Below the pieces are notes generated by a model, which had not been told where the DNA came from, searched no databases, and was given only the letters and a program-made list of their open reading frames with translations. From Bagarius yarrelli (taxonomy: Eukaryota > Chordata > Actinopteri > Siluriformes > Sisoridae): a stretch of DNA of 64,000 nt. The stretch lies in the NCBI GenBank assembly GCA_005784505.1, contig VCAZ01000050.1, forward strand, positions 248,001 to 312,000, given 5' to 3'. Position numbers and translations under genes: made by a program. This document shows positions 1-11,425 of the stretch, one piece after another; positions within the stretch are counted from its first letter, which is position 1; each line of letters begins with the position of its first letter.

Positions 1-840
1 TTAAATAAATATTTTTGACCAAAATTACACAATAAACATTCGAGAATTTCGAAAACAATGGCTGATAACCTTATTACCTGATTCTGACCATTTTTAGGTT
101 GTTATTGCTGTATGATTTTTTTTATTTATTTACTCCCAGCCATATAAGTGCCTCTGCATCTGTCCCTTCTCTTATGTGTCTGCCACTCGCTAATCATGTA
201 TCTTTGCACGAACGTCTGGGTTCATCTAAGTTTAGCTCTGTCTTAGGCACAGACTAGCTTCTGTCTCTGTATCAGCCCTTAGTACTATCTCTGTGTCTGC
301 TCAAGCTCCTGATGTACCAATTCTCTATGCCCAAACTCCCAGTATAGCCTCTATATCTGGAACACAAGTGCAAGCCACAGTATCTGCACCTTTTCCTGTA
401 TCAGGCTCAGCATCTTAGTCTTTTAAAGTGACACACAGTTCTCAAGCTTTCCTCAATCTGAAACTCTCTTTCCTTTATTTATTCACCGACCTCGTTTTCT
501 TTTCTTGTCGAATCTGCTTACTATTCCTGCTCTTCTGTATTTTACAGGCCACGCTCTGTTGCTTATGTCACTTGTCTGTTTTTTTTAGCAATGTTGGTCA
601 CAGCCTCTGTCTTTCTCTTAGTATCAGCTTATTTTTTTGTTCTCTGTTACAATGTGTGTTCTTTTTCTGTGTTATTAAAACATAAATACAAAGATGGATA
701 CAGTTGCGTTTAATTATTATTATTTCCCCATAAATCTTATGTGAAAAGAATTGGGAACATTTTATAACCTTAAAGTTTCAGACTTTTTAAGGCAGTGACT
801 TAACCTATATTCAAATCTATAATTACCACAATGCAGGGCC
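1..840. other. Intergenic, pyrimidine-rich degenerate repeat
   Basis: No gene recognised. From about 160 to 660 the plus strand is pyrimidine-rich with loosely repeated ctctgtatctgc-like units. In one frame (about 232-417) it reads as a degenerate V-S-A / S-A-P rich stretch ending in a stop. This could be an old minisatellite or a decayed low-complexity coding piece; the sequence does not decide. Confidence 0.3.
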
Positions 841-1315
841 GACACAAGACTTTAAATGTCTTGAAATGTCTTAAATAATGTTTTCTTTAAAAATGGCCTT
901 AAAAGTATTAAATTTAGATTTGATAGCTTGGTTATATTGTCGCACAAAAAACCCAGACCCAGTAACTGCTTACGATAATTGGACAGCCCGGAAAAGGGTT
1001 TTTTCGGCCGCAGTAGCATCATCAGAGAAAATTCAGGTAGCAGGTAGTTGCAATAGGTAAAAGGTTTAAATTTTAATAGGGAATGGCTCAAGAGCGATAC
1101 ATTTTTAGGATTGTTAAAGCCGGTGTCTGAAAATGTATTTGAGGCAAACAGCATTGTTTGTTAAAGGCGAGCGAGCCCATAGAATAGAAATATGTACATA
1201 TGTGAGTGTACTGTTATTGCAGGTTTGCTGATCTTAAAATTTCATATACCTTAGTCCTCAAATGATCTTAGAAAGTCTTAAATTTAACTTTTTGACACCT
1301 TGTTGGTGCCTCTAA
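820..1315. mobile_element. Possible degenerate non-autonomous DNA transposon
   Basis: The stretch opens with repeated 'gtctta'-type motifs (ttaaatgtcttgaaatgtct) and closes with a gaaagtcttaaatttaactt segment, reminiscent of short teleost transposons with AT-rich ends. The terminal match is poor and no target duplication was found, so this is a tentative call. Confidence 0.2.
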
Positions 1316-1775
1316 TATGACTAATTGATTCTTGTTTTTTTCACACACTATAAACCTAACCCACCCATTATCAGTTTTATTTGTTGTAGCTGTGTTGCTT
1401 ACATCATAATGTTTTTACCCTAGTATGATTTTCAGTTAACATCAATTTTCTTCACTTTTCTCTGTACCAGAAGAATTTAATATCACATTTCTGTATCATT
1501 ACCATAATTCATTGTATATAAGGTAAAGACAAGGTAGAGATGTGCTGACAACAAAATGTCACCTAATAAGAAAAAAACATTTATGTAAAAAACTCATTTA
1601 ATTAAAGCTGAAAATAATCTGTCTGTCTACTGTTCTGAAATTGGTTCTTCTGAAAATAAGGAAAATATTCTATTTGACTTAAGACAGCAAATGTATTGGA
1701 ATATAAAATGTAAAAATTTTTAATTAATGTATATGTAAACATTTGGTTTGAAGTGTTCTGCCTAAAATATGACTA

Positions 1776-1803
1776 ATGCAGTGAGTCATGCAACTCACTG
1801 CAT
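1776..1803. repeat. Perfect 11-bp inverted repeat (hairpin)
   Basis: Arms atgcagtgagt (1776-1786) and actcactgcat (1793-1803) are exact reverse complements around a six-base loop catgca. No transposon ends are seen around it. Confidence 0.8.
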
Positions 1804-2893
1804 GTAAAGTGCAATTTTGGAAATAAGACTTTAAACAACAGGGTGGAGGAGAATTCAGCTGTCATATTTTGCACAAGTCATTCAAATAAGCCAGGTGAAC
1901 TGTTCAGGATGTCCATTGACATTTTGCATATTGGCTTTTTTTTTCTAATTAATTACTTTTAATGTATTCTCTTATTGTAGAATAAATATATTCTTTTCTC
2001 CAATGTTTATCTATTATTATAAGCACAGATAGTCATAAAAAGAATGTAATAGTCATATGGTGTATGATTGTGTATGATATGTGTCAAACTAAAAGATTCC
2101 TACAAATACAAGATATAAAAGAAGTAAAAATAGAGAACCAATGATTAAATGTACAAAATGAACAGAAAAACGTGCAAGATATAGACTCAGAACCGGAAGA
2201 CAGTAACTATTAGAAGGCTTGTTTATTTGGTCTATTCCTACTATCCTATATAAGGTAAATTATTATAACAATAAATACATTTTAGGAAACATTGCATGTA
2301 GTAAATAGATAATCTACTCAAAAATTGAAGTCAATGTTGAGTCAACCAGTTTAACACTTTAGGTGTTGCTTTTTGTGTGACCTTTCTGGCTCAACATTAA
2401 ATGTTGTGGGAGGTCCAGTCTGATAGCTAACGACACTTACATCAAATGACCAGAGGTCAGGGTTAGGGAGGCCTTGTGAAATAAACAAAGGAGAGCTCTG
2501 GGTCTGATCATTCTTTAACATTACTCTAGCTTGTCCACGTTTGTCACGTCACAACCGTAAAAACAGGCTCTCCCATTGGAATTGCATTGCCATAAATCAC
2601 TAACTAAAAACATGTGCTGTAGGTTTTGGCTGGAGGTTTACATGGCAGCTAAGCAGAGGCTGAGATGCATTTATTGCATTATCATTAATTTTTTTAAAGC
2701 AAAATCTTTATCTTAATCTGATATCCGAGTTTTATCAGAAACTTCTTAAACTACTCCAAATTGGCCAGCAGATATATTATAGGAGCAATGATTGGTGTTG
2801 CAACAAAACAATTTGAGTTAATTCTCACTACACACATGCACCTCCCTGTTGCAGGCGGGAAAGTAAAGAAGTTAGAGAATTCTGTAATTACAG

Positions 2894-2917
2894 GAAGGAA
2901 GGTTTTTTCCTTCCTTC
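2894..2917. repeat. 9-bp purine/pyrimidine inverted repeat
   Basis: gaaggaagg (2894-2902) and ccttccttc (2909-2917) flank a T6 loop. It would form a hairpin in either strand and sits in otherwise unremarkable intergenic DNA. Confidence 0.75.
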
Positions 2918-4191
2918 TGCTCCCAGACTAACTTACTAGTCAACTTGTCAAGTAATTTAGCTTGAGAATAGTGGCAGGAGGGCATGGAGAAGGGAATGAA
3001 TAGGGCCTCTTGTTCTTATTCAGACAGATCAGCTTTACATAAGGCTTTCGCTCCTGCCTTTATATTGCACCTATGAGACAGACTGAGCCAGACAGACCAA
3101 ACTATGTGATCCTGCTCGACTGTGGTTGTTTAAATCAGGATAATATAGCATATTATAACCTAAGTAACTATAGAGATATGACTTTTGACTCTGATTGGTT
3201 TATAGATGTTGACTAATTTACATGCTTGTATGTGTACGTATGTAGGTATGTACATTTATAGCTTGGTATAACTCTGAATGGCTATTTTAATTATATTCAT
3301 AATCAAAATGAATATAAATATAATTGTTTTATAATTGTTACTATTTGTAATTTATGCCATTTTTATGTGTAAGCATCTACGTTAGGATTTTATGTGATGA
3401 TTGTATTTTTCTTCAACAAATTTTCTTATTTAAGTGCTTCAGTTGTTAAATCAGAAACAAAAATTTTTTTTATATATTTTATCTGAAACACATAGTTTCA
3501 GCTTTATTATAGGTGTCAGGAAATATTTCTATCTATCTATATCTTTACTGGTAACAGATCACTCCTATTTTAATCAAGTATTATTCTCCTAGACTAGCAT
3601 ATAATGTCATGTTTTATTTCTTACTTACTTGTCAAAAATAAAACTTACTTGTTTACTTGTTTTTAAAGTATTTCACAATCTTTTTACGCATTATTTAACA
3701 GATGGGAGATCCTCTGCCTGTCTTTACTTCTGAGAAACTCTGCCTCTCTAAAAAATCTCTTTTATAGCAAATTATGTTCCAGACCGAATCTCATTTAACT
3801 TAATTAGCTGCTAAATGTTCTCTTAGATGAATCTTTTTAAAATGTACTGATTTTTAGCCTTTTGTTGCCCCTGTGCCCCTGGCATCAAATTTGAACTGAG
3901 CTCATTGTAAAATTTCTCAGTTTACACATTTGTTATGTTATCTATGTTCTATTATGAATAAAATATTGGCTCATGTGATTTAAAAGTCTTTTAGGTTATA
4001 TTTTATTACGATTTAAAAAACGTTTCAGGTTGTATATATCAGCAGGTTTTAGACTGATTTGACACTGTTGAACGTCTACAAGCAGGCACTCTTGGGGTAT
4101 CACTTATGTGATTGTAATGTCCCAGTTCATACAGTACAACCCTTTAATCATCTGATGTAGCTTCCAGGAGTGTTGAGATGAGTTCGAAGGT

Positions 4192-4220
4192 CATACACAC
4201 ACACACACACACACACACAC
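4192..4220. repeat. (AC)n microsatellite
   Basis: An uninterrupted AC run of about 14 units. Confidence 0.95.
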
Positions 4221-5339
4221 CATTCTGTGAACAAGGGTTAATATTAGCACTGTGCCAGTTTCAACATTCTCACTGAAATGAGGTTTCATCTATTATGTGG
4301 GTCTTTAGAGGCAAGAGGAAAAAGGGGGTAAGTCTGCTTAAAGATTCCTGCATTGGAATGAATAGGAATTTGTTTGTATCTTGGAAAGGACTGCTTTTGA
4401 CTTGTGTCAATCTTACATGACTCAATAAGATTCTAACTCCAGCTGAGCAAACATTCTCCAGGGATTGAGAGAAGAACAAGAAGAACTGACGTGATGCCAA
4501 TAGATTGAGGCTAGAAGGCATTCACATGAAGAAAAAGTGAATGAGAAGCCTAAGAGATCCTGTATGGCCATAAAAGAGCTGACAAATTTAAGTAAAGAAT
4601 AGAAATATAGAAAAAAACGTACACGTCAATGTCATTTGATTTACAGTAAGTTGTTTACCATTGATTTTGCCCTGCTTTCCAGTGCACTGCTTTTTGGTAC
4701 TTCTCGGATTGTAAAGCATTCAATATTTTCCACTCAGTCATTATTCAGCGTCTACAGTTAAACTAATAACGAATGGTATTTAGCAATAAAATTTGTTTTT
4801 TTTCCTTAGGTGTATATAAGAGCTTATATTCAATAAAAACTAATGATCCGCTTCCTGCTGTTTAGGAAAGGTGCTGGTGTTGGCCCAGGCATGACCAGCC
4901 AATAATCCATCATCATTGTTTTACAAAATCATTTACCTGCTACACACAGCCAAGACCCCAGCGGGAAATGAATAAATCCCAATGTTCAAATCTATTTGCA
5001 CAAGAACTATTACCGTTGTACTCAATCTGAAAAAGGAATTTCACCGTGTTGATGATTCGCATGGCATCCAGCGTGACCTGATGAGCCATTATTATAAACT
5101 GCAACAAACAGGGTTGGATTTTATTCAAAGCATTTGGCAGAAGTTATAAGCGAATGATCTGTTTAACCCTTTCAGTCATTACAGTTTAGTAAAATAACAT
5201 CGGTGTGTTAATTATTAAGTTCAATATGTTTACGAGGCATAATTGCAATCATAATATCACGTCATATTTGGAGGAGAGGATATATAATATGTATATAAAA
5301 ATTGCTGTTAATTTGAAGATCTTGAGATCTCAATTTTCC
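4221..5339. other. Intergenic, no gene seen
   Basis: Unique-looking AT-rich sequence with short chance frames only. The frames at 4270-4521 and 4940-5128 on the minus strand have no recognisable protein features. Confidence 0.4.
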
Positions 5340-6016
5340 GGATGTGATAGTCTACAAAAGGAGGTAAAGTGTTTTCATATCTAGCTCCTAAACTTTGGAA
5401 TGGCATTCCTGACAATGTTCAGGGTTCAGACACAGCCTCCCAGTTTAAACATATCGTATCGCTTTAACCAGGCATACACATAACATATCCCATAATATTG
5501 TGCTCCAGTATATTTGATTAAAGTCACAATATCAGCTAGTGCCTGCTAATATTATGAACAGCAGCTACGCTAATTTCTTTCCACCTGTTTCCAATTTTAC
5601 CCATCCTGAGGCATCCACAGATTGTGCCAGCAAATTCAGGAAAAAGAGGCCAACCCTGCGAGGATCCTGAGGCATCAGTGACAATGTTCCTGCCTCTTTC
5701 CTTAATTTCCAGGAGCTTTCAGGATGAACTGGGACTCACTGTGCTTCACTGACCCAAGGCTACAATTTACATTACATTTGATCATAACAATATGTTGTAA
5801 TTAACAATAACATGCTGTGTGACCCAGATGAGGATGGGGTTCCTCTTGGTTTCTTCCTATCTCACCTCAGGGAGATTTTCCTTGCCACAGTCACCACCGG
5901 CTTGTTCATTAGGAACGAACTTACACTTTTCACTGTTACTGCATTGTGTGTAAAGCTGCTTTGAGACAATGACTATAGTTAAAAGCGCCTAACAAATAAA
6001 ATTGAATTAAATTAAA
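5340..6016 (+). mobile_element. LINE 3' end (L2/CR1-like reverse transcriptase tail plus 3' UTR)
   Basis: From about 5380 the plus strand encodes LAPKLWNGIPDNVQGSDTAS followed by QFKH and a stop a few codons later. That is the typical C-terminal tail of an L2/CR1-type LINE reverse transcriptase (A-P-K-L-W-N-x-L-P motif). The following 600 bases look like a LINE 3' UTR: a ggtttcttcct segment, a gctgctttgagacaatg segment and a terminal ATTAAATTAAAT-type repeat tail, common in teleost LINE copies. It is 5'-truncated, as most LINE insertions are. A second relative lies at 10.8 kb. Confidence 0.7.
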
Positions 6017-6884
6017 TGAAATGGATTAAAGGCTTCGGTCTCGATAGGATTTTTAAAAAAATTAATTAAACTGCCAAGTGAATTCGCCAAATAAACCCTG
6101 TAATGCTGATTACAGGAAGACTTGGATATAAAAGCCAGAATACATCTCACAGTCATGTATATGAACATGTATAAGGTGACCATATTTTTGTTTTTAAGAA
6201 AGAGGACAGTATGAAAGCAATGCAATAGAAAGGAATTGTTCTATTTAATTTAGGACACTGGGGATGTACAGGAGCAACTCTGCCACTCTGAATGCTGTGC
6301 TTTCAAAAATATTTTTATTATTGTCAACTGAACTGAATATAAAAAATTTGGGGTGCACAGTTGCTGTTTGTATTACACTGCATGCACTTTCACCATTATT
6401 GAAGATACGATAAACTGTAGGATCTAAATTAATCTATATGTAGCATAACAGCCCTGTTTTTTTTTTTTGGAGAAATGCTCCTCTAAACACTTTAGAAAAT
6501 ATGTAAAAAGAAAAAAAAATAGACAAGACATTTAATTTTGCTTGGTTGAAAAGTGCAATTTTCCTTCAACCCCCTGTCAGTAAATGAAGGGTGTTGCTGA
6601 ATGCAAGTGAAGAATTTCTTTTTAAAACCACAACAAAACCAAGATACCAAAAGAAGTTATTAAACATGAACTACAACTTTATAGGCCAGATTAACATTTA
6701 GCAAACCATGTAAACAAGGTAACACAACAGAAGCAACAAAAAGACAAATACAAGGAGAAATACAAGAGTTTATAAACATAACTACATGGGGAACTATGGA
6801 GAACATAAAAGCGACCAATCGACGACAAGATGGGTAAAACACATAAAACTCACATAAGAGGTACCTGACAGACCAACTAAAAGC
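6017..6884. other. Intergenic, no gene seen
   Basis: AT-rich DNA without recognisable elements; short A and T tracts only. Confidence 0.4.
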
Positions 6885-7085
6885 GGGGCAGTAGTATCAC
6901 AGTGGCTAAGGTGTTGGGCTGCTAATTGAAAGATCATTGGTTCGATTCCCGGAACCACCAAGTTGCCACTGTTGGGCCCCTAGGGAAACGCCCTTAACCC
7001 CCAATTGCTTCGTCATATAAAAGAGATAAACGTAAGTCACTCTGGTTAAGGGTGTCTGCCAAATGCCATAAATGTAAATGTAAAA
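6885..7085 (+). mobile_element. tRNA-derived SINE, family A
   Basis: Near full-length copy. It has a tRNA-like head with an A-box-like segment (tatcacagtgg), an exact B box (ggttcgattcc), the body segment ttgccactgttgggcccct, and the conserved 3' part ctctggttaagggtgtctgc ending in aaatgtaaatg repeats. The conserved 3' core recalls the V-SINE type of fish retroposon; that name is from memory. It is the reference copy for the other family A entries. Confidence 0.85.
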
Positions 7086-7089
7086 GAAT

Positions 7090-9360
7090 AACAGAGGAAG
7101 ACTTTTAGACAAAAACACATGGTTGCCCTCTGGTGGCCTAACGGGGTACCTTCCCACATTTCTCTGACACCCTGTTAATAAACTATTTTCACATTTTTGA
7201 GATCATTGTGATTGTGGTATTTACTATGCTTGGACACACACGAGTTAAATTCCAGTATTTTCTAAAAAAATTTTTTACTCAGTATTATTTTTATTAACAC
7301 TACGTCTATCAGGAGCAAGACACAAAAAATATTGTAAATTCATTGCAAAACCAGGGCACTATACTTAGTGAAAAAAAACGGCGCAAAAATTGTCTACCAC
7401 TGTAATCTGTCCGTTTTGTTCTTTTTGAATAGTATCAGATGTTAATAAGAAACGACTGGTTTGTGCAAGAAGAAAGCTTCAAAATATAATAAATGCCTGG
7501 CCTTTAAAATGGGGCACATCACAAAGCCCTAGTTTCTCAAAGGACGACTGAGCCTCAGTGCAGTTACTCCAGTGTGTCTGCCTCAGAGACTGATCGCACC
7601 TCTTTCCTACACCTCCTCCAGTTAAATCAGTCCCCAGGGAATAAACACGTGCTGGATGTGATTGTATTATATCTGTTTCCTGCTTTATTCTTAAAGTAAC
7701 ATGGAACTTAGCGTTTAATCTTGTGGGCAGTGATGCTTTTCTTTACCAGTGGTTCATTGGTGCAATTTGTGCTTCCTTTCAGGAGTTATTTCCTGCTGTT
7801 CATTTATGCAAATGTCCCATTTATTCATTCCCATAGGGACCGGCACGCTCCTCTTACCTCACCAATTAGACCAGATTTTTGTGAGGTGTGTTTCACAGAC
7901 AGTGAGATGTATTGATGAAGGGAAACCAGCAGGAGGAGCTCCATTCACAGAACTCAGTGTGCACACATATTTCTTACCCAGAAAGCAAAGGTGGGACCAT
8001 GGTCATTTGCAAAGCTTTGACCTTGCTGTTTATTTAACCTTCAGCTCCTGACACAGTAAGCATATGCTTACAAGTTCTTAGTCTCGGGTACTTTATACAA
8101 AAGGCTTAAGAAACCCTACTGTGACCTGCAAAGGGGAGACAATAAGACATCAATGCAGCACACAGGAGTCATAACTATGGCATAACAATAGTGGCAGAAC
8201 ATAACTTGTTCCTAAGACAAAAATCAGTTTTACGATTTACTCTGCATCTCTTTTATAGCTGTAGAATAAAGAAATTACTTAAAAAAATATCTTTATATTG
8301 ATAAGTGAGCTGAGAATTCAGGGTCGATATATAACGTTACATCATCAAGTTTAAATTTGGAAAATTATTATTTTTTAATTAAAATTAGGAAGAAAAATAA
8401 GATAAAAAAATGGTAAAAAGTATTATTCCCAAGAAGTTTATGGATTTAATTGAATGAGAATATTACACAATGAAAACACCCACAACACATAGTCTCAAGT
8501 GGCCACTTTCAGAACACAGGCTGAATTAACACATGGTATCTGAATATTGTCCGATTTAATTTGAATTTTTTATTTTACAAGATTACAAACCAGAAGTTAC
8601 TAAAACCCATTTATATTCTTTTTATTTCACTAATTGAAGGACATCTTCAAATATTCATTTTTCTATTGCTATTTTCTATTTAAGTATTTATTTACAGAAA
8701 GAAGCATACATTAATTTAAACTTAACATAAAATGCTATTTTATATTTATAATTATTTAAGATATTTTTGATTGTCAAACTATTATATTGCTGTGCAAAAG
8801 CACTTTAACAAAAGCAGCTTTAACACATTAAAATTTAAATGTCCTTAAAAGAAGGACAAATTCTAAACATTCTAAGATTCTAAGATATGACATATTTGCC
8901 AACTAAAGCATTACAAGCAGAATTACTTATAATTTTTTACACAGCTGCTAAACAACATTGGGCTGTTTAGTAATATTCAGTATTTCTGTAATTGTTTAAA
9001 AGAAAAAAACTATTCATAATATAAAGTTATTCAGGTTTTATTTAGCTTGTGGATTGTTTTAGATTATTTTAAATACATTTCTTATACGAGAAGGTTAACT
9101 AGATCTATAAGACTTTATCCGATCAATTAAAACAGTCCAAGCAGGAATCACCTGTGTATCTTTGCTCTAAAAGCATTTCAGCTCCTTATAAAAAATGTAT
9201 ACCTTGTTAAATTTGATTGATTTTTCCAGGTCAAGGCCCAGTGGATGTAGGCTGAGAAGCAGAGGGCATCCTTCAGAATACAGAGAAGCAATCATGTGCA
9301 GCTTCAGCACTTTGTACTTGTATTCTGTAATAATTTCTTAAAGAAAAAGAAATTACCTGT
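7090..9360. other. AT-rich intergenic DNA
   Basis: No exon or named repeat identified. Frames at 7721-7915 and 7749-8051 overlap in two registers and show no protein signature. Confidence 0.4.
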
Positions 9361-9364
9361 TTTT

Positions 9365-9945
9365 ATACTGTTGGGGATACGCAGGTAAACTTTATTTAAC
9401 AAAATGGAAACATAAGAAAACCACAAACAAACAAAAGACTGGTCTATCAAGTTAACTCAGATGGAACATGGGAAAAGACAAAAAACAAAGAACTAGCTTT
9501 AGCTTTAGCACTGCAGCTTAAATGCATTTACACCTTAGGCTAAAGCACCGCTTCTGACCCGCCAAAACCCCACTTTGAGTGTTGAGGAGATTAGCAATCT
9601 GCCTTTGTGGACGAGTTTAGCCCAGCAAAATTAAAAAAACAAACAAAAAAAAACTACCCGAACTGCCGTCTGGGTAATCAGTGAAGTGCGCTAGGTACGA
9701 GAATCCCCTAATATGGTCTTCCAATGACTGGTTGATGATCTGAACTTGGATGGAACATGGAAGAGGAACAAAACAAGGAATTAGCTTTAGCTTGAGCATA
9801 AATAAAAATCAAGAAATAATAGACAGGAAATAAGCAAATTAATTTAACGCAAGACAAAAACAGACTGAAACCCACGGGTATTTATACACAAACTAAAGAA
9901 AGAAAATACATGTACACAATATTTAATATTTTTATGGTTATGGTT
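9365..9945 (-). mobile_element. Possible degenerate LTR-like repeat with internal duplication
   Basis: Two near-copies of a gatggaacatgg...agctttagctt block lie at about 9460-9510 and 9750-9795. The right part (gacaaaaacagactgaaacc, then a tatttatacac TATA-like string on the plus strand) resembles the solo LTR at 37591-37914. Ends are not preserved, so assignment is weak. Confidence 0.3.
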
Positions 9946-9999
9946 TTGTCTTGGATTGTGGATGTTTCCTGTACCACTGCGATGTCTCATGTTTGTAAA

Positions 10000-10045
10000 T
10001 GTCAAATCAAGTCAAGTCAAGTCAAGTAATGTCATGCCAAGTCAG
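10000..10045. repeat. Short aagtc tandem repeat
   Basis: Four to five tandem 'aagtc' units (tcaagtcaagtcaagtcaag) followed by degenerate ones. Confidence 0.7.
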
Positions 10046-10494
10046 TTTGGTTAGTCAAGTTAGGTCACGTTTATATTTATGGTTTTTTAATCCTATTTAA
10101 TTAAAATAAAACTGCATTTGGGTTCCACATAACTCGTCTCAGTGGAGTGTCTTACAATCGGCAACTTGCACAAAATGCTTATGAAGCCATACGAGGTAAA
10201 ACAGTTGATATTTAAATGAAATGTTTCAAGTGAAGATGAGTTCCTTATCTTCACCCTAGTGCTGCCATAGCAACAGCTTGCAATGCTAACAGGGATGGCA
10301 TTAATGGTATATCATTATCTGCTGAAATATATAGTCTATATAGTATATATATGAAGTATATATTATATATAAATATTTATATACACATCATTACATCATT
10401 AACAGAGAACACAGTGAACAATTACTTGCCACCCCCTATGATATAAGATTTAATAAAACTTATTTCCTATTTTTACACATACAGCCGGTAATTA

Positions 10495-10602
10495 TGGGCC
10501 TTTCTCAGGAGCCCAACTTTGGCAACCTGGTGGTGCCGTGTATCGAACCCTGATCTTCCAGTTTAGCAGTTAAACACCTTAACTACTGTGCTACCACTTC
10601 CT
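10495..10602 (-). mobile_element. SINE family A, truncated
   Basis: Minus-strand copy lacking the 3' core. It retains the B-box region (tatcgaaccc on the plus strand) and the head ttaactactgtgctaccact. Confidence 0.75.
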
Positions 10603-10789
10603 CTAGCACCACCAGTAAGATATGTGATTAGGTAATATTCACATCAAATATCAGAAGAAGGAAAATGTGACCTCAGAGTCTTAAAAGGTATAATGTTTGT
10701 TAGAGAGTACCTTTTATTAGTAAGGGTGCTATGAAATGTTTAACTATTGTTAAATCTACATTTTATGCTTATATAAAAGGTCTTTGTGA

Positions 10790-11425
10790 CATTAAACACT
10801 GGTTAAAAACTAGATTAAAGACCCATCTCTTTAACCAGGCTTACACATAACATACTTACACATTTTCATTATCTGAATCCATTACATAATAATAACTATA
10901 ATTGCAATAATAACGTCACCCGGAACCGGAAACACCACCAATAACATGTTATATGTTATATCATAAGTAAAATAACATTTACGCCAATATAAGTCTGTTA
11001 ATTTCATATTTTGAGGTCACCCTAGCCATCAGATGCACTCCGTATCCAGCCCGGATTGTGGATCAGACACTTCAAGATCTCCAGTGATGATCCTGTTTTC
11101 TAGACGGCCATCCCGAAAAAACCACGGGAAGCAGAATCTGCTCAAGCTAATCTTTGCAGCAGCATGGAATAACCTGCTGGTTTATCTGGTCATAGGAGAA
11201 CTGCCCCAGCCAACTACCCTGGTCATGCCGCAGTCGTTTCTGGCTTGCTTTGTTGGGGACTCTTGATTTAAAGATACAAGTTAAACTGAACTGAGTGCTT
11301 TAGTGTGTGTTTACTATTGTCCTTTTATTAACACACTATTATATTTGATTCTTTAAAGCTGCTTTGATACAATCTTTTGTTAAACACCTTTATTTTGTTA
11401 GAAATAAAGGTGACTTGCCTTAACT
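10790..11425 (+). mobile_element. LINE 3' end (L2/CR1-like), relative of the 5.3 kb copy
   Basis: Starts with codons for LKTRLKTHLFNQAYT and a stop, the standard end of an L2/CR1-type reverse transcriptase. It continues through a 3' UTR-like segment containing cggaaccggaaacaccacca and a gctgctttgatacaatc tail. The 77-codon frame at 11033-11266 lies inside this UTR-like segment and is not treated as a gene. Confidence 0.65.

Larger units (their letters stand above)
1316..4190. other. AT-rich intergenic DNA
   Basis: Apart from the two small hairpins, nothing is recognised here: no exon-like frame with splice sites and no clear SINE or LINE copy. Around 2330-2415 there is a loose inverted pair (gttgagtca and ggctcaac) that may be the remains of a small foldback element. 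Confidence 0.4.

Noticed and set aside
6885..7085. A functional tRNA gene
   Set aside because: A and B boxes are present but no cloverleaf can be drawn, and the sequence continues into a SINE body repeated many times in the window.
11033..11266. 77-codon frame as a gene
   Set aside because: Lies inside the 3' UTR-like part of a LINE copy, and a related segment at 63.0-63.27 kb is not open in the same way.
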